Below the pieces are notes generated by a model, which ran no database searches, was not told the origin of the DNA, and saw only the letters and a program-made list of their open reading frames with translations. The position numbers and the translations under genes were made by a program. Below are positions 1 through 5,716 of a stretch of DNA of 15,959 nucleotides, piece after piece. The stretch comes from JBBSQE01 sp038258095 (lineage in GTDB: Bacteria; Actinomycetota; Thermoleophilia; Solirubrobacterales; 70-9): assembly GCA_038258095.1 (NCBI GenBank), contig JBBSQE010000051.1:1-15959 (forward strand), read 5' to 3'. Position 1 is the first letter of the stretch. Each line of letters starts with the position of its first letter.

Positions 1-2
1 AG

Positions 3-398
3 ACGTTCACGCTCGAGGACTTCCTCAAGCAGATGCGCCAGGTCCGCAAGATGGGGCCCCTCAGCGGGCTGATCGGGATGATGCCGGGCATGGGGGCGAT
101 GAAGGGCCTGAAGGGCGCCGATGTCGACGACGGAGAGCTCGACCGCGTCGAGGCGATCATCCTTTCCATGACTCCGCAGGAGCGCCGGCGCCCGGAGCTG
201 ATCAAGGGCTCGCGCCGTCGGCGGATCGCCGACGGGTCGGGCACGAAGGTCCAGAACGTGAACCAGCTCGTCAAGCAGTTCGACTCGATGCGCAAGCTGA
301 TGAAGCAGGTCGCCTCGGGCAAGATGCCGGACGCCCAGGATCTGGCGCGACAGATGGGCGGGGGCGGCGCGCAGCGGCCCAAGATCCGTCGCCGGTAG
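3..398 (+). CDS. ffh: Signal recognition particle protein Ffh, C-terminal M domain (5' partial)
   Basis: This is the end of Ffh (SRP54), the GTPase that binds 4.5S RNA and signal sequences and delivers ribosomes to FtsY at the membrane. The frame is open from the window edge and opens TFTLEDFLKQM before the first internal Met at 33. Visible M-domain marks are the methionine-rich finger loop (GLIGMMPGMGAMKGLKG), the MTPQERRRPELI segment and the RNA-binding SRRRRIADGSG helix-turn-helix. The NG GTPase domain lies upstream of the window. The tail ends with Gly-rich and basic residues (IRRR), as usual for Ffh. It heads the ffh-rpsP-khpA-trmD-rplS order common in Gram-positive bacteria. Identification is secure; the true start is outside the window. 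Confidence 0.96.
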   Translation, partial: TFTLEDFLKQMRQVRKMGPLSGLIGMMPGMGAMKGLKGADVDDGELDRVEAIILSMTPQERRRPELIKGSRRRRIADGSGTKVQNVNQLVKQFDSMRKLMKQVASGKMPDAQDLARQMGGGGAQRPKIRRR

Positions 399-451
399 CG
401 ACGGGTTTCGACCGCGAGGAATCAGATATGGACGCGCTCGAAACCCGTCGC
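398..451 (+). terminator. Long inverted repeat after ffh, candidate terminator or rpsP leader element
   Basis: A perfect 14-base inverted repeat starts on the last base of the ffh stop codon: GCGACGGGTTTCGA at 398-411 and its complement at 438-451. After one mismatch, four more pairs (413-416 with 433-436) extend the stem inward, leaving a 16-base loop. No T run follows, so it is not a canonical intrinsic terminator, but GC-rich actinobacterial terminators often lack one. It sits upstream of the candidate rpsP promoter, which fits a terminator for the ffh transcript. Confidence 0.55.
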
Positions 452-487
452 GAATAACTCCGGCAAATGCTCCGCTTCGCGTCCGCT

Positions 488-517
488 TTGCCTGGGCGGC
501 AAGCAGATCTGTACCCT
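488..517 (+). promoter_or_regulatory. Candidate sigma-70-like promoter for rpsP
   Basis: TTGCCT at 488-493, an 18-base spacer and TACCCT at 512-517 resemble -35 and -10 boxes. The -10 ends 10 bases before the rpsP ATG, so the predicted transcript would have a leader of only a few bases. That fits the lack of any Shine-Dalgarno before rpsP. The same TTGCCN/TANNNT style occurs before the sigma gene at 15649. Confidence 0.4.
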
Positions 518-527
518 GTCGCGATCT

Positions 528-782
528 ATGGCAGTGAGAATCAGACTCAGACGTGTGGGCTCGAAGAAGAACCCGGTGTGGCGCGTGGTCGTCGCCGACC
601 AGCGATCGCCGCGTGATGGCCGCACGATCGAGACGATCGGTCGCTACAACCCGCAGACCGACCCCTCCACCATCGAGATCGACACCGAGCGCGCCCAGCA
701 TTGGCTGGACCACGGGGCTCGTCCCTCCGAGTCGGTCGCCACGCTCCTGCGCACGCAGGACATCGCCGCAACGGGCAGCTAG
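528..782 (+). CDS. rpsP: 30S ribosomal protein S16 (bS16)
   Basis: bS16 is a small-subunit protein needed for 16S rRNA folding. The 84-residue product has the family signature MAVRIRLRRVGSKKNPVWR followed by VVADQRSPRDGR and IGRYNPQ, and it ends soon after the conserved HWLDHGARPSESV segment. The length matches the short bacterial form. The ATG at 528 gives the canonical N-terminus. No Shine-Dalgarno precedes it, so near-leaderless expression is likely. khpA follows 11 bases downstream, as in other Gram-positive bacteria. Confidence 0.97.
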   Translation: MAVRIRLRRVGSKKNPVWRVVVADQRSPRDGRTIETIGRYNPQTDPSTIEIDTERAQHWLDHGARPSESVATLLRTQDIAATGS

Positions 783-793
783 GGCTCGCACCG

Positions 794-1024
794 ATGACCG
801 GCCTTCTCGAGTTCCTCACCAGGGCCCTGGTGGAGGACCCCGATGCCGTCGAGGTCGAGGAGCTCGAAGAGGACGGCGACCTCGTCTATGAGATCACCGT
901 CGCCGAGGCCGACCTGGGCCGTGTCATCGGGAAGAACGGCCGCGTCGCCAACGCGATTCGAAGCGTTGCCAAGGCAGCCGCGGTGCGCCTCGACCGCCGC
1001 GTCATCGTCGACATCCTCGACTGA
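794..1024 (+). CDS. khpA: KhpA-type single KH domain RNA-binding protein
   Basis: This 76-residue protein is a single type II KH domain. The RNA-binding GXXG loop is seen as VIGKNGR, followed by the helix VANAIRSVAKAAAVRLDRRV and a short VDILD C-terminus. In Firmicutes KhpA pairs with KhpB/EloR to bind many transcripts and affect cell elongation; a role here is by analogy. The ATG at 794 gives MTGLLEFLTRALVEDPDAV, the usual N-terminus. An acidic stretch (VEVEELEEDGD) precedes the first strand. It sits between rpsP and trmD, its normal place, but rimM, usually next, is missing. Confidence 0.93.
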   Translation: MTGLLEFLTRALVEDPDAVEVEELEEDGDLVYEITVAEADLGRVIGKNGRVANAIRSVAKAAAVRLDRRVIVDILD

Positions 1025-1039
1025 CCGGGCCCGAGCCTC

Positions 1040-1705
1040 ATGAGGCTCGACATCTTCACGCTGTTTCCCGAGGCCTTCGAGTGGTTCTCTTCTCAGCGCC
1101 CGGTCCGGAACGTTCTCGAAATGGGGTCCGAGCTACGAGCGCTCAGCTACCGCGACACAACGCCCCTACGCGCGGGCCAGGTCGATGATTCGCCGTACGG
1201 GGGCGGGGCGGGGATGGTGCTGCGGGTCGATGTTGTGGACGCCGCCCTGGCGGCCGCCTATCCAGACGGCGACCGGCCGCGAACGGCCCTGCTCGCTCCG
1301 GCGGGCCGCCTGCTCGACGACGAATTGGCGTCCGAGCTAGCGAGCGAGCCGCGCCTGGCTCTCCTCTGCGGGCGCTACGAGGGCTTCGATCAGCGGGTCC
1401 ACGATCATCTCGCCGATGAGGAGATCTCGATCGGGCGCTACGTCCTGGCCGGCGGCGAGCTGGCGGCAATGGTCGTCGCCGATGCGGTGATCCGCAAGCT
1501 GCCGGGTGCGCTCGGGGACGCGGAGTCGGCGATCGAGGAGTCCTTCTCTCCCGCTCTCGAGGGCGCTCCCGAGTACCCGCACTACACCCGTCCCGCGAGC
1601 TACCGCGGCTGGGGCATACCGGAGATCCTGACGTCGGGCGACCACGCGAAGGTTCGCGATTGGCGCCTGACCCAGAGCCGCAAGCGCCGTGACGAAGGCA
1701 TGTAG
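1040..1705 (+). CDS. trmD: tRNA (guanine-N1-)-methyltransferase TrmD
   Basis: TrmD makes m1G37 in tRNAs reading CNN codons, using S-adenosylmethionine, and so prevents +1 frameshifting. This is a SPOUT (trefoil-knot) enzyme. Visible motifs are the N-terminal MRLDIFTLFPEAF, DSPYGGGAGMVL, the LCGRYEGFDQRV knot segment, SIGRYVLAGGELAAMV and the C-terminal YPHYTRP...SGDHAKVRDWRL. At 221 residues it is shorter at the C-terminus than the E. coli protein (about 255). The usual GDYVL motif reads GRYVL here. It begins 15 bases after khpA and is probably co-transcribed with it. Confidence 0.96.
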   Translation: MRLDIFTLFPEAFEWFSSQRPVRNVLEMGSELRALSYRDTTPLRAGQVDDSPYGGGAGMVLRVDVVDAALAAAYPDGDRPRTALLAPAGRLLDDELASELASEPRLALLCGRYEGFDQRVHDHLADEEISIGRYVLAGGELAAMVVADAVIRKLPGALGDAESAIEESFSPALEGAPEYPHYTRPASYRGWGIPEILTSGDHAKVRDWRLTQSRKRRDEGM

Positions 1706-1728
1706 GTGCCCAGGAGGTCTGCGCCCGC

Positions 1729-1734
1729 TACCAT
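1729..1734 (+). promoter_or_regulatory. Candidate -10 box in the trmD-rplS gap
   Basis: TACCAT fits TANNNT, with a weak -35 (GTGCCC at 1706-1711) 17 bases upstream. A start near 1741 would place the rplS leader hairpins at the very 5' end of the transcript. The -35 match is poor, so rplS may simply be read through from trmD. Confidence 0.25.
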
Positions 1735-1740
1735 TCCGCG

Positions 1741-1774
1741 ACCCGCGCGGGTGGCGAGAACTGCGCGGTTTTTT
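1741..1774 (+). promoter_or_regulatory. rplS leader: overlapping hairpins with a T6 tract, candidate attenuator
   Basis: CCGCGC at 1743-1748 pairs with GCGCGG at 1763-1768 and is directly followed by six Ts (1769-1774), the shape of a small intrinsic terminator. The palindrome ACCCGCGCGGGT (1741-1752) competes for the same left arm and would form a different hairpin. The two structures exclude each other, as in attenuators. The T tract ends 5 bases before the rplS ATG. Ribosomal protein L19 leaders are known regulatory RNAs in other phyla; whether this is one is inference. Confidence 0.4.
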
Positions 1775-1779
1775 CAGGC

Positions 1780-2388
1780 ATGAGCACGATCATCGATGAC
1801 ATAGAGCGCAGCCAGCGGCGGTCCGGCATCCCGAACTTCGGACCCGGCGATCGTGTGCGCGTTCATTTCCAGGTGATCGAGGGCACCCGCCGCCGAACCC
1901 AGGTCTTCGAGGGCATCGTCATCAAGCGCCAGGGCTCGGGCATCCGCGAGACCTTCACCGTGCGCAAGCAGTCCTTCGGCGTCGGCGTAGAGCGAACGTT
2001 TCCCGTCCACTCCCCCAAGATCGAGACCCTCGAGGTCGCGTCGAGGGGCGCCGTCCGTAGGGCGAAGCTCTACTACCTCCGGGGCCGCGTCGGCAAGGCT
2101 GCCCGGGTCGCGGAGCGTCGCTGGGGGATCGACGAAAAGCTCGTGATCGAGCCGGCGGCATCCGACGGCGCGGCGACCGATGCCGAGGGCGTCAGCCAGG
2201 ACGACGTCGTGCCGGTCGCAGAGGAAACCGACAACGCAACTTCTGAGTCAACCGAAGAGTCAACCGACGACGCAACCGAGGAGGGCGGGGCGCCGGAGGC
2301 CGAGGAGACCGCAGAAGGTTTTCCCGAGGCCGAGGCACCGGAGGAAGCCGGCGATGCCGGTGAGGACTCCGGCGAGGATCCGGCCTGA
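1780..2388 (+). CDS. rplS: 50S ribosomal protein L19 (bL19) with long acidic C-terminal tail
   Basis: bL19 lies at the 30S/50S interface. Residues 1-115 are ordinary L19: IPNFGPGDRVRVHFQVIEG, RRTQVFEGIVI, ETFTVRKQSFGVGVERTFPVHSPKI and RAKLYYLRGRVGKAARV. After the usual end at about residue 125, roughly 75 more residues follow, almost wholly Glu, Asp, Ala, Thr, Ser and Pro. They include five tandem four-residue units (EETD, NATS, ESTE, ESTD, DATE) at 2221-2280, encoded by 12-base repeats. Most L19 proteins are near 115 residues, so this is nearly twice the normal length. No good Shine-Dalgarno stands next to the ATG. lepB follows at once. Confidence 0.95.
   Translation: MSTIIDDIERSQRRSGIPNFGPGDRVRVHFQVIEGTRRRTQVFEGIVIKRQGSGIRETFTVRKQSFGVGVERTFPVHSPKIETLEVASRGAVRRAKLYYLRGRVGKAARVAERRWGIDEKLVIEPAASDGAATDAEGVSQDDVVPVAEETDNATSESTEESTDDATEEGGAPEAEETAEGFPEAEAPEEAGDAGEDSGEDPA
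2221..2280 (+). repeat. 12-base tandem repeats in the rplS tail
   Basis: Five 12-base units run in frame. The clearest are GAGTCAACCGAA (2245-2256), GAGTCAACCGAC (2257-2268) and GACGCAACCGAG (2269-2280); two more degenerate copies fill 2221-2244. They encode acidic tetrapeptides and are less GC-rich than the flanking DNA. Confidence 0.7.
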
Positions 2389-2435
2389 ATCCCTCGATCC
2401 CCAAGCCCGAGACGAAGAGCGGCGGGCTCGTAGAG

Positions 2436-3002
2436 TTGGTCGTGATCGTCGCCCTCGCGCTGGGTCTCGCACTCGGGATCCAGGCCTTCATCATCAAGCC
2501 ATACCAGATCCCCTCGGGGTCGATGGAGCCGACGCTCGACATCGGGCAGCGGGTGCTCGTCAACCGGTTCATCTACCACTTCACCGACCCCTCGATCGGC
2601 GACATCATCGTCTTCCATCCGCCCAAGGGAGCCGACATCGACCGCTGCGGCATCCGGCGCAAGCCTCAGACGGCGTGCTCGGAGCCCACCGATGGCGAGT
2701 CCAATCAGAACTTCATCAAGCGGATCGTCGCCGGGCCCGGCGATACCTTCAGCGTGCGCGACGGCCACCCGGTCATCAACGGCGAGCTGATCACGGACGA
2801 GAGCTTCATCAATCCCTGCGGCGGCGGCTACGACTGCAATTTGCCGAAAACGATCACGATTCCACCCGATCACTACTTCATGATGGGTGACAACCGTGGG
2901 AACAGTGACGACAGCCGGATCTGGGGCCCCATCCCCCGCAGCTCCATCATCGGCAAGGCCTTCGCCACCTACTGGCCTCCCAAGCGCATCGGACTCCTCT
3001 AG
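2436..3002 (+). CDS. lepB: Signal peptidase I
   Basis: LepB is the membrane serine/lysine peptidase that removes signal peptides from exported proteins. Numbered from the TTG at 2436, one transmembrane segment (residues 1-20) is followed by the catalytic Ser29 in PSGSMEPTL, Lys95 in IKRIVAGPGDTF, and the family motif MGDNRGNSDDSRIWGPI. Two Cys pairs (RCGIRRKPQTAC and PCGGGYDC) fall in surface regions and could form disulfides outside the membrane. The start is uncertain. The frame is open back to 2364 with no ATG or GTG; a CTG at 2385, overlapping the rplS stop with GAGGA 6 bases before it, would add 17 residues including the usual short cytoplasmic head. GTG at 2442 is also possible. The position after rplS is typical of Actinobacteria. 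Confidence 0.93.
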   Translation: MVVIVALALGLALGIQAFIIKPYQIPSGSMEPTLDIGQRVLVNRFIYHFTDPSIGDIIVFHPPKGADIDRCGIRRKPQTACSEPTDGESNQNFIKRIVAGPGDTFSVRDGHPVINGELITDESFINPCGGGYDCNLPKTITIPPDHYFMMGDNRGNSDDSRIWGPIPRSSIIGKAFATYWPPKRIGLL

Positions 3003-3684
3003 CCCGAGGCCGAAGCCCGGCATCCAGCACCGCCGCCGCCTCGCGCGCACCCGCCGCCTCTTCGCCTTCGACCGCGCCCTCGGCTCCCGCTTCGTGGCCG
3101 GTGCCGATGAGGCGGGGAGGGGCTGTCTCGCCGGCCCCCTGGTCGCCGCCGGCGTCCTCATCGACCACGAGCGGATCTCGCTCGCCGACCGGCGCGCCCT
3201 CGCCGGCCTCCACGACTCCAAGCAGATGACGGCCGAGCTCCGCGAAGAGCTCTTTCCATGCGTCATTCGCGCGGCGGCCCGAGTGTCCGTCGTGGTGCGC
3301 TGCGCCCGCGGCATCGACGCCCGCGGCCTGCACGTCACCAACATCGAGGCGCTCAGCAGCGCGCTGGAGGGCCTCGACCCGCCCGAGGGCACGATCTGCC
3401 TCTCCGACGGCTTCCGGTTGCCCCCGTGCCCGCTCGAGCACCGGCCGGTCATCAGGGGGGACGCCACCAGCGCGGCTATCGCAGCCGCCTCGGTCATCGC
3501 CAAGGTCACCCGCGACCGCTACATGCACAGCGCCCATGAACGGCATCCGGGATGGGATTTCAACGTCAACGTCGGGTACTCGACGCCCGAGCACCGCGAT
3601 GCCATCGAGCAGATCGGCATCTCTCCGCTGCACCGGCGTTCCTTCCAGTCGGTCGCCTACAGCCAGCTCGAGCTGGCCGGCTGA
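2887..3684 (+). CDS. rnhB: Ribonuclease HII (start uncertain)
   Basis: RNase HII cuts RNA in RNA/DNA hybrids and at single ribonucleotides. The conserved body begins near 3046 (LARTRRLFAFDRALGSRF) and has the catalytic motif VAGADEAGRGCLAGP, a second acidic site in LSDGFRLP, and DATSAAIAAASVIAKVTRDR with HPGWDFNVNVGYSTPEHR. The only standard starts upstream of the body are GTGs at 2887, 2896 and 2905, which overlap lepB by about 100 bases and would add a Pro/Ser/Ala-rich leader that looks like off-frame lepB. The next, GTG 3094, would cut off the RRLFAFDR segment and start at the first strand. A non-standard start such as ATC at 3022, after GAGG at 3006-3009, is possible. The family is certain; the longest frame is given here. 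Confidence 0.85.
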   Translation: MTTVGTVTTAGSGAPSPAAPSSARPSPPTGLPSASDSSSPRPKPGIQHRRRLARTRRLFAFDRALGSRFVAGADEAGRGCLAGPLVAAGVLIDHERISLADRRALAGLHDSKQMTAELREELFPCVIRAAARVSVVVRCARGIDARGLHVTNIEALSSALEGLDPPEGTICLSDGFRLPPCPLEHRPVIRGDATSAAIAAASVIAKVTRDRYMHSAHERHPGWDFNVNVGYSTPEHRDAIEQIGISPLHRRSFQSVAYSQLELAG

Positions 3685-3697
3685 GGTCTCAGCACCG

Positions 3698-4075
3698 TCA
3701 GAACGCATTCGTCAGGTGCTCGTAGTCGACGAGGCGCCCGGCCCGGTCGTAGGTGACGCCGATCGCGTCGAAGCGCAGATGGCGGTGGGGCGGCAGGCGC
3801 CCCGCCTCCGAGAGCCAGGCGCCGGCCAGCCGTCGCAGGCGCCGCTGCTTGGCCGGGCCGACGGCAAGGATCGGGCGCTCGGGACCGTAGAATGCTCCCT
3901 CGACCGCAGCCTTGACCTCGACGAAGACCAGCGTGGAGCGGTTCAGCGCGACGATGTCGAGCTCGCCGTAACGCGTGCGGGCGTTGCGCGCGAGGAGGGT
4001 CCAGCCCACCGACTGGAGCCTGGCTGCGACCAGGTCCTCCGCGGCCTTTCCGGTGCGTTGTCGCTGATCGCTCAT
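3698..4075 (-). CDS. yraN: YraN family (UPF0102) endonuclease-like protein
   Basis: This 125-residue protein of the YraN/UPF0102 family has a predicted Holliday-junction-resolvase-like (restriction endonuclease) fold of unproven function. The family signatures are GKAAEDLVAARLQSVGWTLLARN, YGELDIVAL (catalytic-type Glu and Asp), LVFVEVKA (Glu-X-Lys) and the RRLRRLAGAWL helix. The length is typical. It is on the minus strand, convergent with rnhB (13-base gap) and divergent from comM; in many Actinobacteria yraN is co-directional with comM and dprA, so it appears inverted here. A TAGCGT hexamer lies 9 bases before its ATG. Confidence 0.9.
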   Translation of the reverse strand: MSDQRQRTGKAAEDLVAARLQSVGWTLLARNARTRYGELDIVALNRSTLVFVEVKAAVEGAFYGPERPILAVGPAKQRRLRRLAGAWLSEAGRLPPHRHLRFDAIGVTYDRAGRLVDYEHLTNAF

Positions 4076-4121
4076 CGACCGAGGACGCTAGGGCCAGTCG
4101 TCATGTGTATGGCGCGCTGAA

Positions 4122-4154
4122 CGTGACGATTCTCCCCGCCTGAGAGTCGTCGCG
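4122..4154. promoter_or_regulatory. 13-bp inverted repeat between divergent yraN and comM
   Basis: Bases 4122-4134 pair with 4142-4154, with two G-T wobbles and a 7-base loop (CCCGCCT). The core is GACGATTCTC against GAGAGTCGTC. It lies in the 117-base gap between the two divergent starts and has no T tract on either side. It may be an operator for one or both genes, or an RNA hairpin in a comM leader. Confidence 0.45.
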
Positions 4155-4192
4155 AAGGCTCCAGAAAGTCCTGACCTGAGCCGAGCACACGC

Positions 4193-5716
4193 ATGCCCGA
4201 GCGACCTAGCTTCATCTGCGTGCTGGCAACCGCCCAGACATTCACGCTCGACGGAATATCGGCCCGCCCGGTGCGGGTCGAGGTCGATGTGCACCGGGGG
4301 CTGCCTGCCTTCTCCCTCGTCGGTCTACCCGATACCGCGGTGCGTGAGGCGCGGGAGCGGGTTCGGGCGGCGATCGGCAACTGCGGCTACGACTTCCCGC
4401 TGCGGCGGATCACCGCAAACCTCGCGCCGGCGAGCCTGCGCAAAGCCGGTCCGGGGCTCGACCTCGCGATCGCCGCCGCGCTCCTGGCCGCATCCGGGCA
4501 GGTGGCGGCTGGGGAGTTGAACGGAATTGCGCTCGCGGGGGAGCTTGCGCTCGACGGGACGGTCAGGCCGATTCCCGGCGTTCTGGCGATGGCTGAGGCG
4601 GCGAAGGATCGCGGCTGCCGTGGCATCGTGGTCCCTCGGGAGAACGGGCCCGAGGCCGCTCTGGCCGATGGCCTCGAGGTGTTCGCGGTCGGCAGTCTCA
4701 GCCAGCTCGTCGCCGTCCTCGAGGGTGCCGAGGCGTGCGATCGGCCCGAGGCGCTCCCGATCGTGCGATCGGCAAATGGCTCGACCCCGGATCTCGCCGA
4801 CCTCCGGGGTCAGTCGATCCTCCGATCCTCACTGGAGCTGGCCGCAGCCGGTGGCCACAGCCTGATGATGATCGGCCCTCCCGGCTCGGGTAAGTCGCTG
4901 GCTGCACGGCGGATTCCGTCGATCATGCCGCCGCTCGGCTCCGACGAGGCCCTGGAGGCGGCACGCATCGCCAGCGCCTGCGGCAGGCTCGACGGGGCCG
5001 TGAGCGGCAGCCGCCCGTTCCGCGCACCCCATCACTCGATTTCGGCCGCTGGCCTGATCGGCGGCGGCAATCCTCCCGGGCCGGGCGAGGCGACCCTGGC
5101 TCACCGGGGGATCCTCTTTCTGGACGAGCTGCCCGAGTTCAGTCGGGACGTCCTCGAGGCGCTGCGGACGCCGCTCGAGACCGGGATCGTCTCGATCTCC
5201 CGCTCGGGCTCCTCGCGCAGCCTCCCCTGCCGCTTCATGCTGGTGGCTGCCGCGAACCCCTGTCCTTGCGGGCGAGGGAAGGCCGACCTCGAGTGCGAGT
5301 GCTCTCCGGTTGCGATCCGCCGCTACGAGGCTCGCCTCAGCGGAGCTCTGGCGGACCGGATCGACATCGTCGCAAAGGTGGAGCAGCCGACGGCGGGGGA
5401 GATGGGCGGAGGGCCGGGAGAGGATTCGGAGTCGGTCCGTCGGCGGGTCATCGAGGCTCGCGGCCGCCAGGAGAGGCGCCTGGGCCGGGGGCGCTGCAAC
5501 GCGGACATGACCCATGACGAGCTGCGCGCCGAGCCGCTCGAACAATCTGCTCGGGAGGTGCTCGAGCGAAGCTATGAAACGCACCCACTCAGCGGGCGAG
5601 GGCACGATCGTGTGCTCCGCCTTGCCCGTACCGCGGCGGACCTCGCCGGAGCCGACCGAGTCGACGCGGCACACGTGGGCCTTGCTCTCCACGCGCGGCG
5701 CCGGGACGGAAAATGA
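4193..5716 (+). CDS. comM: YifB/ComM family Mg-chelatase-like AAA+ ATPase
   Basis: ComM is a hexameric helicase that promotes branch migration when transformed DNA is integrated. The protein has the N-terminal YifB domain (VEVDVHRGLPAFSLVGLPDTAVREARERVRAA across residues 29-60), Walker A GPPGSGKS at 228-235, Walker B ILFLDE at 307-312, and the NPCPCG...CEC cysteine cluster near 355-370 typical of this family. The C-terminus ends in the Mg-chelatase-type lid. ATG 4193 gives 507 residues. GTG 4220 would give MLATAQTFTLDG, which fits the usual family N-terminus better, so the true start may be 4220. The last four bases overlap dprA (ATGA), so the two are translationally coupled. The pairing suggests a role in DNA uptake or recombination. 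Confidence 0.93.
   Translation: MPERPSFICVLATAQTFTLDGISARPVRVEVDVHRGLPAFSLVGLPDTAVREARERVRAAIGNCGYDFPLRRITANLAPASLRKAGPGLDLAIAAALLAASGQVAAGELNGIALAGELALDGTVRPIPGVLAMAEAAKDRGCRGIVVPRENGPEAALADGLEVFAVGSLSQLVAVLEGAEACDRPEALPIVRSANGSTPDLADLRGQSILRSSLELAAAGGHSLMMIGPPGSGKSLAARRIPSIMPPLGSDEALEAARIASACGRLDGAVSGSRPFRAPHHSISAAGLIGGGNPPGPGEATLAHRGILFLDELPEFSRDVLEALRTPLETGIVSISRSGSSRSLPCRFMLVAAANPCPCGRGKADLECECSPVAIRRYEARLSGALADRIDIVAKVEQPTAGEMGGGPGEDSESVRRRVIEARGRQERRLGRGRCNADMTHDELRAEPLEQSAREVLERSYETHPLSGRGHDRVLRLARTAADLAGADRVDAAHVGLALHARRRDGK
4207..4212 (+). promoter_or_regulatory. Candidate -10 box for a leaderless comM start at 4220
   Basis: TAGCTT (TANNNT) ends 7 bases before the GTG at 4220, the spacing expected for a leaderless transcript. 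No convincing -35 is seen. Confidence 0.3.

Noticed and set aside
490..505. Short hairpin before rpsP (TTTGCC/GGCAAG)
   Set aside because: Only six pairs, one a G-T wobble, and it overlaps the better-supported promoter boxes.
1712..1718. Perfect Shine-Dalgarno AGGAGGT in the trmD-rplS gap, possible leader peptide
   Set aside because: No ATG, GTG or TTG at 5-10 bases; the only nearby start-like codon, CTG at 1719, is too close. Probably chance.
2073..3509. Long minus-strand open frame (478 codons) across rplS, lepB and rnhB
   Set aside because: It is antisense to three clear conserved genes and its protein is low-complexity Arg/Ala/Asp with no motif; a GC-rich shadow.
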